64,000 bases of DNA, from the NCBI GenBank assembly GCA_035999765.1, contig CP108521.1, forward strand, positions 2,170,001 to 2,234,000. Direction: 5' to 3'. The notes beneath the pieces were generated by a model. That model searched no databases. It saw only the letters and a list, made by a program, of their open reading frames with translations, and was not told the DNA's origin. This document shows positions 32,947 to 42,090 of the stretch, piece after piece; within the stretch, counting starts at the first letter, position 1, and each line of letters begins with the position of its first letter. The translations under genes and the position numbers were made by a program. Origin of the DNA: Streptomyces sp. NBC_01231 (GTDB taxonomy: Bacteria; Actinomycetota; Actinomycetes; Streptomycetales; Streptomycetaceae).

Positions 32947-33588
32947 ATGGCCCGACCGCGCAAGCCCCTCCTCAGCACCGACCGGATCGTCGGGACGGCC
33001 CGCGTGCTCGTGGACGCGGAGGGCCTCGCGGCCGTCTCCACGCGTCGGCTCGCCGCCGAACTGGGAGTCAGCGGGCCCTCTCTCTACAACCACTTCCGTA
33101 CCAAGGACGAGATCCTGGAGGCGGTCGCCGACTCGGTGAGCGCCCAGGTCGACCTGTCGATGTTCGAGGACGGCCGGGACTGGCGGACCGCGCTGCACGA
33201 CTGGGCCGTGTCCTACCGGGCCGCCCTGCGCGACCATCCGAACATCGTGCCGGTCCTCGCGCGCGGCCCGGGCCGCCGGCCGTCGGGCCTGCGGCTCGCC
33301 GACGCCGTCTTCGGCGGGATGGTCGCGGCGGGCTGGCCTCCGGCGCAGGCCACGTCCATCGGCGCGCTGATGCGGTACTTCGTCATGGGCTCCGCGCTCG
33401 GCTCCTTCGCCGCCGGTTTCGTGGACGACGCCGGCGCGTACGACCCCGCCGACTATCCGCACCTCGGGCAGGCCCACCTCCTCGCCGAGCAGCAGGAGAA
33501 GATCGACGAGCGGGCCTTCGAGACCGGGTTGACCGCGCTGCTGGACGGGCTGGCACAGCAGTACGAGCAGGTCGGACGGACGGCGTAG
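32947..33588 (+). CDS. TetR family regulator of acyl-CoA/aldehyde genes
   Basis: A 213-residue TetR protein: helix-turn-helix STRRLAAELGVSGPSLYNHFRTKDEIL around residues 32-58, then a TetR_C-type ligand domain. It is divergent from the acyl-CoA dehydrogenase. An in-frame ATG at 32938 lies inside the -10 region, so 32947 is used as a leaderless start. The duplicated operator at 37653 suggests that it also controls the ADH/ALDH operon. Confidence 0.9.
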   Translation: MARPRKPLLSTDRIVGTARVLVDAEGLAAVSTRRLAAELGVSGPSLYNHFRTKDEILEAVADSVSAQVDLSMFEDGRDWRTALHDWAVSYRAALRDHPNIVPVLARGPGRRPSGLRLADAVFGGMVAAGWPPAQATSIGALMRYFVMGSALGSFAAGFVDDAGAYDPADYPHLGQAHLLAEQQEKIDERAFETGLTALLDGLAQQYEQVGRTA

Positions 33589-33615
33589 GGCACTTCGGCT
33601 CCCACCGAAGTGCCC
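33588..33615. terminator. Bidirectional hairpin terminator
   Basis: GGGCACTTCGG (33588-33598), loop CTCCCA, CCGAAGTGCCC (33605-33615): a perfect 11-bp stem that begins at the last base of the TetR stop codon and serves the convergent symporter gene too. Confidence 0.92.
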
Positions 33616-33665
33616 GTGCCCGATACCGGGACGCCTGGCCGCCAAGGCCAGAGATGGCGTCCGAC

Positions 33666-34988
33666 TCAGTGTGGGCGCGCCCGGCCCGCGAGGACCTTGA
33701 TGGAGAGCAGGGCGATCACCGCGAGTCCGATGATGTAGCCGGAGACCGCCATCGAGGTGCCGGTGGTCTCAAGGAGCAGCACCATCACGAAGGGCGCGAG
33801 CCCGCCGCCGAACACCGCCGCGATCTGGTAGCCGAGCGAGGCGCCCGTGTAGCGCATCTCGGGGGTGAACAACTCGGCGAACAGGGCGGCCTGGGGGCCG
33901 TACATGATGCTGAGGAAACAGCTGGCGACAAAGGTGGAGACCGCGAGCCACAGCAGCGAGCCGGTGTCGATCAGCAGGAACATCGGTACGGCCCACAGCG
34001 CGATGCCCGCCGCGCCGAACGCGTAGATCCTGATGCGGCCGACGCGGTCGGAGAGCGCGGCCGAGGCCGGGATCAGTACAAGCTGGGTGAGGCTGACGCA
34101 GAGCGAGACGGTGAGCACCGCGCCGCGCTTCATATCGAGTTCGCGGGTCGTGTAGTCGAGGACGCCGGTGATGAGGATGTAGAAGGTCGCCGTGTTCACG
34201 GCGAAGGAGCCGCCGGCCAGCAGCACCGTGCCGAGGTGGCCGCGCAGGATCGTGCGCAGCGGGGAGCTCCGCTCGGACCTCTCCTTCTCCGTCAACGCCT
34301 TCTCGGCCTGGCGGTATTCGGGGGTCTCCTCGACCTTGGCGTGGATGTACCAGGCGAGGACGAGCACGAACAGGCCGATGAGGAAGGGGACTCGCCAGGC
34401 CCACGCGGCGAACTCGCTTTCCGTGGTGAAGGCGCCGGCCAGCAGGAAGACCGAGTTGGCCGTCACCACGCCGATGGGGACGCCGAGTTGGACGACGCTG
34501 CCGTAGACACCGCGCTTGCCCTCGGGGGCGTACTCGGTGGCCAGCAGCATGGCGCCGCCCCACTGCGCGCCGACCGCGACGCCCTGCACGACGCGCAGGG
34601 CGACCAGCAGGATCGGGGCGGCGACGCCGATGGTGGCGTACGTCGGGAGCAGGCCGATGCCGGTGGTGGCCAGGCCCATCAGGGTGAGCGCGAGGACCAG
34701 CATCGGCTTGCGGCCGCGCTTGTCGCCGAGGTGGCCGGCGACGATGCCGCCGAGCGGGCGGGCGAGGAAGCCGACGGCGAAGGTGGCGAAGGCGGCGAGG
34801 ACGCCGGCGGTGGAGCTGCCCGAGGGGAAGTACAGGTCGCCGAGGACCAGGGCGGCGGCTATCCCGAAGACGAAGTAGTCGTACCACTCGACGGCGGAGG
34901 CGAGCGCCGCGGCGGTGGCCACGCGGCGGCGGTCGGCCGTGGGGAGGGCCGTGGTGGGGGCGGTGCGAGCGGGCGGGGCGGTGTCCAT
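33666..34988 (-). CDS. MHS family MFS transporter (metabolite:H+ symporter)
   Basis: A 440-residue 12-helix transporter. It has the MHS features ALASAVEWYDYFVFG at the N-terminus, RPLGGIVAGHLGDKRGRKP after helix 2, and GAQWGGAMLLATEYAPEGKRG between helices 4 and 5. The family imports carboxylates, osmolytes and aromatic acids; an organic acid fits this catabolic context. A TetR-type operator of the 17.7/23.2 kb kind lies 42 bp upstream of ATG 34988. Confidence 0.92.
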   Translation of the reverse strand: MDTAPPARTAPTTALPTADRRRVATAAALASAVEWYDYFVFGIAAALVLGDLYFPSGSSTAGVLAAFATFAVGFLARPLGGIVAGHLGDKRGRKPMLVLALTLMGLATTGIGLLPTYATIGVAAPILLVALRVVQGVAVGAQWGGAMLLATEYAPEGKRGVYGSVVQLGVPIGVVTANSVFLLAGAFTTESEFAAWAWRVPFLIGLFVLVLAWYIHAKVEETPEYRQAEKALTEKERSERSSPLRTILRGHLGTVLLAGGSFAVNTATFYILITGVLDYTTRELDMKRGAVLTVSLCVSLTQLVLIPASAALSDRVGRIRIYAFGAAGIALWAVPMFLLIDTGSLLWLAVSTFVASCFLSIMYGPQAALFAELFTPEMRYTGASLGYQIAAVFGGGLAPFVMVLLLETTGTSMAVSGYIIGLAVIALLSIKVLAGRARPH

Positions 34989-35029
34989 GGGTGCACACTC
35001 CGGTGGGTGCGTGGGGACGGTCCCCGGAA

Positions 35030-35049
35030 CATACTGACCGGACGGTATG
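35030..35049. promoter_or_regulatory. TetR-type operator before the MHS transporter
   Basis: CATACTGACCGGACGGTATG, a 20-bp inverted repeat (8 of 10 pairs). On the minus strand the left half is CATACCGTCC, one base from the CATACCGACC half site found before the ACAD11-like and SDR operons. Confidence 0.68.
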
Positions 35050-35074
35050 GGGTCAACGGTCGTGCGGGAAAGTT

Positions 35075-35100
35075 GCCCGGAGCACCTGAGGGCTCCGGGC
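35075..35100 (-). terminator. Hairpin terminator of the ALDH-ADH operon
   Basis: GCCCGGAGC (35075-35083) and GCTCCGGGC (35092-35100), a perfect 9-bp stem with an 8-base loop, 12 bp past the ADH stop. Confidence 0.85.
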
Positions 35101-35112
35101 GTCCCACCGGGC

Positions 35113-36195
35113 TCAGAACACGACGAGTGCCCTGCCGCCCTTGCCGGCCAGCATGTTCTCGAACGCCGCCGGAATCCCCTCCAGACCGATCCGTTCGGTC
35201 ACCAGCGCGCCCAGGTCCAGGCGGCCCGCGCGGACGTGGTCGGCGATGACGGGCAGGTCCCGCGCCGGGTCGGAGTTGCCGTAGACGCAGCCCGCCAGGG
35301 TCCGGCCCCAGTGGAAGATCTCCAGGGCGTTGAAGGTGACCTGCTGGTCCTTGCCGCCGATGCCGACGACCGTCGTACGTCCGCCGCGGCGCGTGGACTC
35401 CCAGGCCGTGCGGATCGTGACCGCGCGGCCCACGCACTCGACGGCCACGTCGACGCCCTGCTTGCCGGTGAGGGCGCGGACCTCCCGGGCCGTGTCGTCC
35501 GAGGCGACGACGTACTCGGTGGCTCCGGCACTCCGGGCCAGTTCCTCCTTCGCCGGGGAGACGTCGACCGCGACGATTGTGGACGCGCCCGCGATCCGGG
35601 CGGCCTGGAGGGCGGCGAGGCCCACTCCCCCGACGCCGTACACCGCGACCGTCTCGCCCGGGCGGACCCGCGCCGAGTGGTGGACGGCGCCGTAGCCGGT
35701 GAGGACGGCGCACCCGAGGAGGGCGGCGTCGGTCAGGGGGACGCTCTCCGGGGCCGGGAGCACGCAGTTCGCCGCGACGACCGTCTCCTCGGCGAACGCG
35801 GCGACGTTCAGGCCGGGGTGGAGGTCGGTGCCGTCGGAGGCACGACGGGCGTACACGTCGGCGGCCCCCTTGAGGGCGTTGGCGCACAGCCAGACCTCGC
35901 CGAGCGTGCAGGCATGGCAACTGCCGCAGGACGGAGCCCAGTTGAGGACGACGTCATCGCCGGGCCGGGTGTGGGTGACCCCTTCGCCCACCGCGACGAC
36001 CGTACCGGCGCCCTCGTGGCCGAGGACGGCGGGGACGGGGACACGCATGGTGCCGTTGGACAGGGACAGATCGGAGTGGCAGACCCCGGCGGCGGCGAGC
36101 CGGACCCGGACCTGGCCGGGTCCGGGGTCGGGGAGGTCGATCTCGGCGATCTCCAGGGCGGCGCCCACGGCGGGAAGTACGGCGGCACGAACCAC
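35113..36195 (-). CDS. Zinc-dependent alcohol dehydrogenase (class III-like, MDR)
   Basis: A 360-residue medium-chain dehydrogenase. Catalytic zinc ligands lie in GVCHSDLS and GHEGAG, the structural zinc cysteines in [15 protein letters not shown], and the cofactor motif in [10 protein letters not shown]. It resembles NAD-dependent alcohol/aryl-alcohol dehydrogenases. GTG 36195 has GAGGAG seven bases upstream. It follows the aldehyde dehydrogenase by 11 bp, so the operon converts an alcohol to an acid in two steps. The open frame runs on upstream without a stop, but that part is out of phase with real genes. Confidence 0.93.
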   Translation of the reverse strand: MVRAAVLPAVGAALEIAEIDLPDPGPGQVRVRLAAAGVCHSDLSLSNGTMRVPVPAVLGHEGAGTVVAVGEGVTHTRPGDDVVLNWAPSCGSCHACTLGEVWLCANALKGAADVYARRASDGTDLHPGLNVAAFAEETVVAANCVLPAPESVPLTDAALLGCAVLTGYGAVHHSARVRPGETVAVYGVGGVGLAALQAARIAGASTIVAVDVSPAKEELARSAGATEYVVASDDTAREVRALTGKQGVDVAVECVGRAVTIRTAWESTRRGGRTTVVGIGGKDQQVTFNALEIFHWGRTLAGCVYGNSDPARDLPVIADHVRAGRLDLGALVTERIGLEGIPAAFENMLAGKGGRALVVF

Positions 36196-36206
36196 GGCAA
36201 CGCTCC

Positions 36207-37595
36207 TCAGAACTGCAGGGACTTGGTCTGGAGGTACTCGGCCAGTCCGTGCGAGCCGAGTTCGCGGCCGACGCCCGACTGCTTGTAACCGCCGAAGGGG
36301 GCGAGCGGGTTGAAGCGGCCGCCGTTGATGTCGACCTGCCCGGTGTCCATGCGGCGGGCGAAGGCGACCGCCTCGGCCTCGTCGCCGGCCCAGACGGCGC
36401 CCGCGAGGCCGTAGACGGTGCCGTTGGCGATGCGCAGGGCGTCCTCCTCGTCCTCGTAGCGCAGGATCGACAGGACGGGGCCGAAGATCTCCTCCTGGGC
36501 CACGGCCATGTCGGGGGTGACGTCGGCGAGGACCGTGGGACTGACGAAGTAGCCCTGTTCGCGCGGGGACTCGGGGCCGCCCGCGATCAGCCGGGCGCCC
36601 TCGGACACGCCCTTCTCGATGTAGCCCCGCACCCGGTCCCGCTGCTTGGCGTTGACGACCGGGCCGATGCGCTCGCCGTACTTCGCGGCGGCCGCGGCGG
36701 CCAGTTCGAGGGCCTCGTCGTACTGCTCCCGGTGCACCAGCATCCGCGTCCAGGCACTGCACGTCTGGCCGGAGTTGGACATGACGTTGGCGACCCCGAC
36801 GTTGACCGCCTTGGCCAGGTCCGCGCTCGGCAGGATGACGTTGGCGGACTTGCCGCCCAGCTCCAGCGCGACCTTCTTGATCGCCGCACCCGCCGTGGCA
36901 CCGATCTGCCGGCCGACGGCCGTGGAGCCGGTGAAGGAGACCAGGTCGACGTCCGGGTGCTCGGCGAGGGCCTGCCCGGCGACCGGGCCGAGGCCGGTGA
37001 CCAGGTTGAAGACGCCCGCCGGAAGGCCGGCCTCGTGGACCGCCTCGGCGAAGAGCTGAGCGACCAGCGGGGTGTCCTCGGCGGGCTTCAGGACGACCGT
37101 GCAGCCCGCCGCCAGCGCCGGGGCGGCCTTGGCGACGATCTGGTGCAGCGGGTAGTTCCAGGGCGTGATCGCGCCGACCACGCCGACGGGCTCCTGGTGG
37201 ACGACCGAGTTGCCGACCTTCTCCTCGAAGGCGTACGTCGCCGCCAGCTCGGCGTAGGAACCGGCGACGGCGATCGGCACGGCCGCGTGCACGGCCTGCG
37301 AGAACTTCAGGGGCGAGCCGAGCTCCGCGGTGACCGTCTCGGCGATCTCGTCCTTGCGGGCCGCGAGGACGTCCCGCAGGGCGGCCAGGCGTGCGGCCCG
37401 TTCGGCGGGGGCGGTGGCGGCCCAGGCCGGAAGGGCGGCGCGGGCGGCCCGTACGGCGGCGTCGACGTCCTCGGCGGTACCGGCGGGGACCCGGCCGACG
37501 ATCCGCTCGTCGACCGGGTTCACGACCTCGATGACGTCCGGGCCGGTGGCGGGGCGCCACTCGCCGTCGATGTACATGCCGTCGTGTGCCTTCAT
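36207..37595 (-). CDS. NAD(P)-dependent aldehyde dehydrogenase
   Basis: A 462-residue ALDH superfamily enzyme. It has TPWNYPLHQ, the catalytic glutamate in LELGGKS, the catalytic cysteine in [19 protein letters not shown], and a [14 protein letters not shown]-terminus. ATG 37595 has GGGAGGA six bases upstream. It is the promoter-proximal gene of the ALDH-ADH operon and carries a TetR-type operator about 60 bp upstream. It likely oxidises aldehydes arising from alcohol, diol or acyl-chain degradation. Confidence 0.94.
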   Translation of the reverse strand: MKAHDGMYIDGEWRPATGPDVIEVVNPVDERIVGRVPAGTAEDVDAAVRAARAALPAWAATAPAERAARLAALRDVLAARKDEIAETVTAELGSPLKFSQAVHAAVPIAVAGSYAELAATYAFEEKVGNSVVHQEPVGVVGAITPWNYPLHQIVAKAAPALAAGCTVVLKPAEDTPLVAQLFAEAVHEAGLPAGVFNLVTGLGPVAGQALAEHPDVDLVSFTGSTAVGRQIGATAGAAIKKVALELGGKSANVILPSADLAKAVNVGVANVMSNSGQTCSAWTRMLVHREQYDEALELAAAAAAKYGERIGPVVNAKQRDRVRGYIEKGVSEGARLIAGGPESPREQGYFVSPTVLADVTPDMAVAQEEIFGPVLSILRYEDEEDALRIANGTVYGLAGAVWAGDEAEAVAFARRMDTGQVDINGGRFNPLAPFGGYKQSGVGRELGSHGLAEYLQTKSLQF

Positions 37596-37652
37596 CGTGT
37601 GTCCTCCCGGGCGGGGCTGCGTCGTGCGCGTCACAACCTAAGCGACCCCCAT

Positions 37653-37671
37653 AAACTAGCGGCGTTAGTTT
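37653..37671. promoter_or_regulatory. TetR operator before the ALDH-ADH operon
   Basis: AAACTAGCGGCGTTAGTTT, same length and orientation as the site at 32901-32919 (14 of 19 identical; four of the five differences are transitions). It sits 58 bp upstream of the ALDH start. Confidence 0.72.
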
Positions 37672-37792
37672 TTTGCCGCCAGGGATCTCCGGGTACGGCC
37701 TGCGGTGATCTTCGAAACAGCCTGCGGTCCCCGGGACGGGGCCGCGGCCGTCTCCGGGACGGCCGGCGGTCGTGGCGGACGCCGGGCGGACC

Positions 37793-39133
37793 TCACCCGT
37801 CCAGATCAGGCAGCCGCGCCGGGGCCGGGCAGATGCGTTCGCCGTGCTGGTCGAAGACGAACAGGTGGGCGATGTCGACGAGCAGGGGGACCTGCATCCC
37901 CCTGCGGAGGTCGATGTCGGGGGTGGTGCGGACGACCAGGTCTCCGGGGAGACGGCTGTCCGGCCGTGCGGACGCGAGGACCGGCTCCGCCGGCTCGTCC
38001 AGGACCACCACCGGTCCGGCGCGCAGGGCACCCGCCCGCTCCCGGAAGCGGCCCAGGACGGACCCGCTCTCGCGGTGACGGCGTCTGGCCTGGGCGGCGG
38101 CGGGGCGCGGGGCCTCCAGGTCCGGCACGAGGGCGGGGCTGGAGCCGGTGTTGAAGTGCACGAGGACCTCGTGCCCCTGGAACTCCACATGCTCCACGAG
38201 GCCGCTGATGGCCACCTCGCCGGGACGGGCTGCGGACGGCTTGGCGAGCCGGACGGCCTCCGAGCGCAGTCCCACGATGATCTCGCGGCCCTGCTGGACC
38301 CGGAGCAACTGGTGGTCCAGGGACAGGGGCTCGGGCAGCCGCAGGTACTGCTTGCCGAGGCTGATGGTCATCGCGCCGTCGAGCGGGGCGCGGACCAGGC
38401 CGCGCAACAGGTTGATGCGCGGGGTGCCGATGAAGGCGGCGACGAAGACGTTGCGCGGCAGGGCGTACACCGAGCGCGGGGTGCCCACCTGCTGGAGCAC
38501 TCCGCCGCGCAGTACGGCGACCCGGTCGCCGAGCGACATGGCCTCGGCCTGGTCGTGGGTGACGTACACCGTGGTGACGCCCAGCTCCCGGGTGAGGGAG
38601 GTGATCTCGGCGCGCAGGTGGTTGCGGAGCTTGGCGTCGAGATTGGAGAGCGGTTCGTCCATCAGGAAGGCGGACGGGTGGCGGGCTATCGCCCGGCCCA
38701 TGGCGACGCGCTGGCGTTCGCCGCCGGAGAGCTGGCCGGGGAAGCGGTCCAGGATGTCCTCGATGCCCAGCATGCGGGCGGTGGCGTCCACCCGGGGGCT
38801 CGGGTCCTGGCCGGGTGTCTCGATACGCAGCGGGAAACCGATGTTGCCGCGGCTCGTCATGTTCGGGTAGAGCGCGAAGTTCTGGAACACCATCGCGATG
38901 TTCCGCTCGGACGGGACCCGGTCGTTGGCGTACTCGCCGTCGAGCAGCAGCCGTCCCTCGGTGATGTCCTCCAGGCCGGCGATCATCCTCAGCACGGTGG
39001 ACTTGCCGCAGCCGGAGGGGCCGAGCAGCACGAGGAACTCGCCGGGCGTGATGTCCAGCGACAGCCGGTCCACCACGCGGACGCCTCGCGTGTAGGTCTT
39101 GCTCACGTCGTGAAGAGATATGGCGCGTGTCAT
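37793..39133 (-). CDS. CUT1/MsiK-like ABC transporter ATP-binding protein with long C-terminal extension
   Basis: A 446-residue ATPase. Walker [10 protein letters not shown] starts at residue 38, the signature [10 protein letters not shown] lies near 131 and [13 protein letters not shown] near 155. TOBE/MalK-like regulatory repeats follow. It is about 70 residues longer than UgpC/MsiK, with an Arg-rich insert ([20 protein letters not shown]) in the regulatory part. No permease or binding protein is nearby, as for MsiK, which serves several sugar importers in trans; sharing permeases encoded elsewhere is inferred. Confidence 0.88.
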   Translation of the reverse strand: MTRAISLHDVSKTYTRGVRVVDRLSLDITPGEFLVLLGPSGCGKSTVLRMIAGLEDITEGRLLLDGEYANDRVPSERNIAMVFQNFALYPNMTSRGNIGFPLRIETPGQDPSPRVDATARMLGIEDILDRFPGQLSGGERQRVAMGRAIARHPSAFLMDEPLSNLDAKLRNHLRAEITSLTRELGVTTVYVTHDQAEAMSLGDRVAVLRGGVLQQVGTPRSVYALPRNVFVAAFIGTPRINLLRGLVRAPLDGAMTISLGKQYLRLPEPLSLDHQLLRVQQGREIIVGLRSEAVRLAKPSAARPGEVAISGLVEHVEFQGHEVLVHFNTGSSPALVPDLEAPRPAAAQARRRHRESGSVLGRFRERAGALRAGPVVVLDEPAEPVLASARPDSRLPGDLVVRTTPDIDLRRGMQVPLLVDIAHLFVFDQHGERICPAPARLPDLDG

Positions 39134-39357
39134 GACGGTGCCCCCGGGGGCTCACTGCGCGAGCGCTGGCGCCCCGCGGCCGAACGGCCCGTGCGAGTCG
39201 TACGGGCTGTAAGTCACGGAAGTTAACGGAATGTACGCGCTCGGGGGAAGATGCTCGACGGAATCGGCTTCCGCCTTCCGCCGGGCGAAAGCGGAAGCGG
39301 CGATTCGGCGGGGCGGCGACCCTGGGAGCCCACGACCGGCGAACGCCCGGCTCGGGG

Positions 39358-39981
39358 TCAGCGGGTGGCGGTCAGGTGGGCGAAGACGACGACGTTGCTG
39401 GTGTAGCCCGTCCTGCGGTTGAAAAGGCCGCCGCAGGTGAGTACCCGCAGCTCCGGGCGCCGGCTCGGCCCGTACACCTCCTTGTCGGGAAATTTGGACT
39501 TGTCGAAGACCTTGACCCGGTCCACGGTGTAGACGGCGGTTCGGCCGTCGGCCCGCCGGGCCTCGATGTGGCTTCCGGGGTCCACCTGCGCGAGGGCGGC
39601 GAAGACCGCGGGGCCGGTCTTGGTGTCGCGGTGGCCGACGGCGATGGCCGTGCCCTTCTCACCCGGGGTGGGACCGTCCTGGTACCAGCCGACGAGTTTG
39701 GGCTTGTCGAGCGGTGGTGTCCCGAGTTGCCGGTCGGGACCGAGCCGCATTCCGACGATCGGCGCGTCGATCTTCAGGGACGGGACGCGCAGGCTGGTCG
39801 CCGGCGACCGGGGCAGCGGCCTGGGCGGTGCGGCTCCCCCGGCCTGGTCCGGTGCGGTGAGCTGCTCGTGCCCCCCGCACCGGACGAGCGTCGCCAGGAC
39901 GGCCACGATCATGACCGTCCTGACGAGGCGATAGGCGCGGGTCCGGTACCAGGGCCTGCGGCTACGCCTACGCGGCACCAT
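39358..39981 (-). CDS. srtF: Class F sortase
   Basis: A 207-residue sortase: basic N-terminus, one membrane anchor (about residues 20-36), then the catalytic domain. His117 in VGHRDT, Cys183 in VLTCGGLF and the Arg pair in FNRRTGY form the active site. Class F enzymes are abundant in actinobacteria and act outside the membrane. Its start overlaps the end of the upstream surface protein gene by 14 bases, so the upstream product is its probable partner or substrate. Confidence 0.92.
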   Translation of the reverse strand: MVPRRRSRRPWYRTRAYRLVRTVMIVAVLATLVRCGGHEQLTAPDQAGGAAPPRPLPRSPATSLRVPSLKIDAPIVGMRLGPDRQLGTPPLDKPKLVGWYQDGPTPGEKGTAIAVGHRDTKTGPAVFAALAQVDPGSHIEARRADGRTAVYTVDRVKVFDKSKFPDKEVYGPSRRPELRVLTCGGLFNRRTGYTSNVVVFAHLTATR

Positions 39982-40711
39982 GCGAGCGTCGGCGCAGCAT
40001 GCGGAAGTACACCGCTCCGCTGACCCCGACGAGGCCCACGGCCGCGGCCGCGCTCAGCGGGGTGTACGCCTGTGCGGTGTCACCGAGACCGCCGCCACCG
40101 GCGTGGACGCCGCCCTTCGGCCCGCCACTCTCGTGCTCACCCCAGACGGGCTCTTCCTTGGGCTCCTCGCTTTCCTTGGGCCCCCCGCTCTCGTAGCCGC
40201 TCGGCTCGCCCTTCTCGCCGCTCGGGTCCTCGTACGAGTGGCCGCCGGGGCCGTGTGCCTTGCCGTGCTTGCGCTCCTCGTGGCAGTCGACCTGGAAGAT
40301 CTTCGTCTGGGCGGGGGTGGTGGGGGTGACGGTCCCCGGGGGGGTGGGCCAGGTGAGTTGGTACTGCCCGTCGGCCAGCTCGATCGGGTTGCTCTGGCCG
40401 GCGCCGTTGGTGAGGGGGATGGAGCCGTTCGTGTTGGGGCCGCCCGGGGGCACCTGCGGGATGATCGTGTAGCCGACAGTCGTGTTGGCGGTGGTTGGGA
40501 AGCCGACGGCGTCGAGGCGGAACCTGCAGACCACAAGGTCGTCCGTCGCCGAACCGTACGGCGTGCGCGCGTCGTGGATCAGGATGTCCGGACCGGTGAC
40601 GGCCACGGCGGTCGGGGTCGCGAGCCAGGTGGCCCCGGCCGCGGTGAGGACGGTCAGGGCCGTCGCGCCGAGGCGGGTGCCGGCGACGGACGGGGGCAAC
40701 ATGGTGCGCAT
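39968..40711 (-). CDS. Secreted, membrane-anchored surface protein paired with sortase
   Basis: A 247-residue protein with a signal peptide (about residues 1-38), a beta-rich domain of 100 residues with two cysteines, and a low-complexity Gly/Glu/Pro/Ser spacer (KESEEPKEEPVWGEHESGG). It ends with a C-terminal transmembrane helix and an RMLRRRSHG tail. That is the layout of a sortase substrate, but there is no clear LPXTG. AQAYTPL just before the helix is the closest pentapeptide-like stretch. An AT-rich promoter region lies upstream. Confidence 0.8.
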   Translation of the reverse strand: MRTMLPPSVAGTRLGATALTVLTAAGATWLATPTAVAVTGPDILIHDARTPYGSATDDLVVCRFRLDAVGFPTTANTTVGYTIIPQVPPGGPNTNGSIPLTNGAGQSNPIELADGQYQLTWPTPPGTVTPTTPAQTKIFQVDCHEERKHGKAHGPGGHSYEDPSGEKGEPSGYESGGPKESEEPKEEPVWGEHESGGPKGGVHAGGGGLGDTAQAYTPLSAAAAVGLVGVSGAVYFRMLRRRSHGAA

Positions 40712-40813
40712 GGATGTTCCTCCGAGTCAGACGATTTTCATACAAATCGCTCTTTCACGTGACTCTCTTTCACATCCAGCGCCCGTCGTGCGGGAGGGAA
40801 CCCCGACGCGCCG

Positions 40814-42058
40814 TCAGATATCGCTCGACCGGCGCAACCGGGTCCCGGATCCGCTCCCCTGCGGGGCGGGCCCGGCCGCCTGACCGTCTCCAGAGGGCGT
40901 CGGCGCGCGCAGTGCGGTGCCCGCCGAGAGCAACAGCAGCGCCCCCAGCATCACGAACGGCGCGGCCACGCCGGCGACCCCCGCGACCAGGCCGGCCGCG
41001 GCGGGCGCGGCGACCTGGCCCAGGCGGTTGCCGGTCAGGCGCAGGGCGAGGGCGGTGGAGCGGGCCGCGTCGGGGGCGGCCTGGACGACCGTCGTCATGG
41101 ACAGCGGCTGTCCGACGCCGAGGCAGAAACCGAGGGCGGCAAGGATCACGGCCAGCGCCCAGACCGGCACCGGCAGCGCGATGCCGGCGCACAGCACGGC
41201 GGCCAGCGCACAGGTGACGGTCAGCAGCAGCGACCGGCCCAGCATCCGCAGCAGCGGCGTCAGCACCAGACGGCAGGCGATCGTGGCCGCGGCGCGCAGG
41301 CTGAGCAGGAGGCCGATCACGGACGGGGCGATGCCCCGGTGTTCGCCGACCACCGGGAGGTAGGCGGTGAGGATGTCCGTCGCGGACAGCACGGAGAGGC
41401 TGACGAAGATGCCGGCGGGGACGCCCCGGGCGCGCAGGATGCGCTGGACGGGGACGCGGTCGCCTTGTGCGGTACGGGACTTGACGGTCGTACGGTCCTC
41501 GATGCGCCACAGCGAGGTGAACGCGACCGCCGCTCCCGCGCCCGCCACGACGAGGGCGAGCGCGCTGGTGCCGGCCATGTCCCGGCCGCCGATCAGCGCG
41601 CCCGCGGCGATCGGGCCGACCAGCTGGCCGAGGGAGGCGCCGATGGTGAAGTGGCCGAAGTTGCGGTCCTGTTCGTGCGGCGCGGACTGGCGGGCGACGA
41701 GCGACTGGGCGCCGATCACGAAGCAGAGGTGGCCGAGTCCCATCACTCCGCTCCAGATCGCCATCGCCCACAGGGAGTTGGCGGCACCGCTCATCGCGCA
41801 GCCGCCGGATATCAGGACCACGCCGACCGGCAGCAGGGGCGCGCAGCGGCCGTGATCGGTACGGCGGCCCAGCGGCACCGCGGCGAAGAGCGGCAGCAGT
41901 GCGTACACGCCCGCGATGACACCGATCGCCCGCTCGTCCGCGCCCAACGCGAGGGCCCGGTAGGAGACGGCGGGCCGGGCCATCGACACCGCCCCCTGCG
42001 CGAAGCTGAAGGCGATGACGAGGCGAAGCAGCCAGCCGCGGTTCCCACCGGGCCTCAT
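40814..42058 (-). CDS. MFS transporter
   Basis: A 414-residue 12-helix major facilitator protein with the loop motif PLGRRTDHGR after helix 2 and a conserved GVMGLGHLCFVIGAQ helix. It looks like a drug or metabolite efflux type permease; the substrate is not deducible. ATG 42058 has GGAGGA upstream. It is 32 bp downstream of the CitMHS gene in the same direction, so co-transcription is likely. The C-terminal tail is Gly/Ser-rich. Confidence 0.88.
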   Translation of the reverse strand: MRPGGNRGWLLRLVIAFSFAQGAVSMARPAVSYRALALGADERAIGVIAGVYALLPLFAAVPLGRRTDHGRCAPLLPVGVVLISGGCAMSGAANSLWAMAIWSGVMGLGHLCFVIGAQSLVARQSAPHEQDRNFGHFTIGASLGQLVGPIAAGALIGGRDMAGTSALALVVAGAGAAVAFTSLWRIEDRTTVKSRTAQGDRVPVQRILRARGVPAGIFVSLSVLSATDILTAYLPVVGEHRGIAPSVIGLLLSLRAAATIACRLVLTPLLRMLGRSLLLTVTCALAAVLCAGIALPVPVWALAVILAALGFCLGVGQPLSMTTVVQAAPDAARSTALALRLTGNRLGQVAAPAAAGLVAGVAGVAAPFVMLGALLLLSAGTALRAPTPSGDGQAAGPAPQGSGSGTRLRRSSDI

Positions 42059-42090
42059 GTGTGGATCCTCCGTCGGTGATCGGGTGTTGG

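Noticed and set aside
32001..35249. A 1082-codon open frame on the plus strand
   Set aside because: Antisense to the acyl-CoA dehydrogenase and MHS transporter and out of frame with the TetR gene; no family motifs.
35113..38190. Apparent fusion of alcohol dehydrogenase to 660 upstream codons
   Set aside because: The upstream part is the wrong frame of the aldehyde dehydrogenase and ABC ATPase; the ADH has its own GTG and ribosome site.
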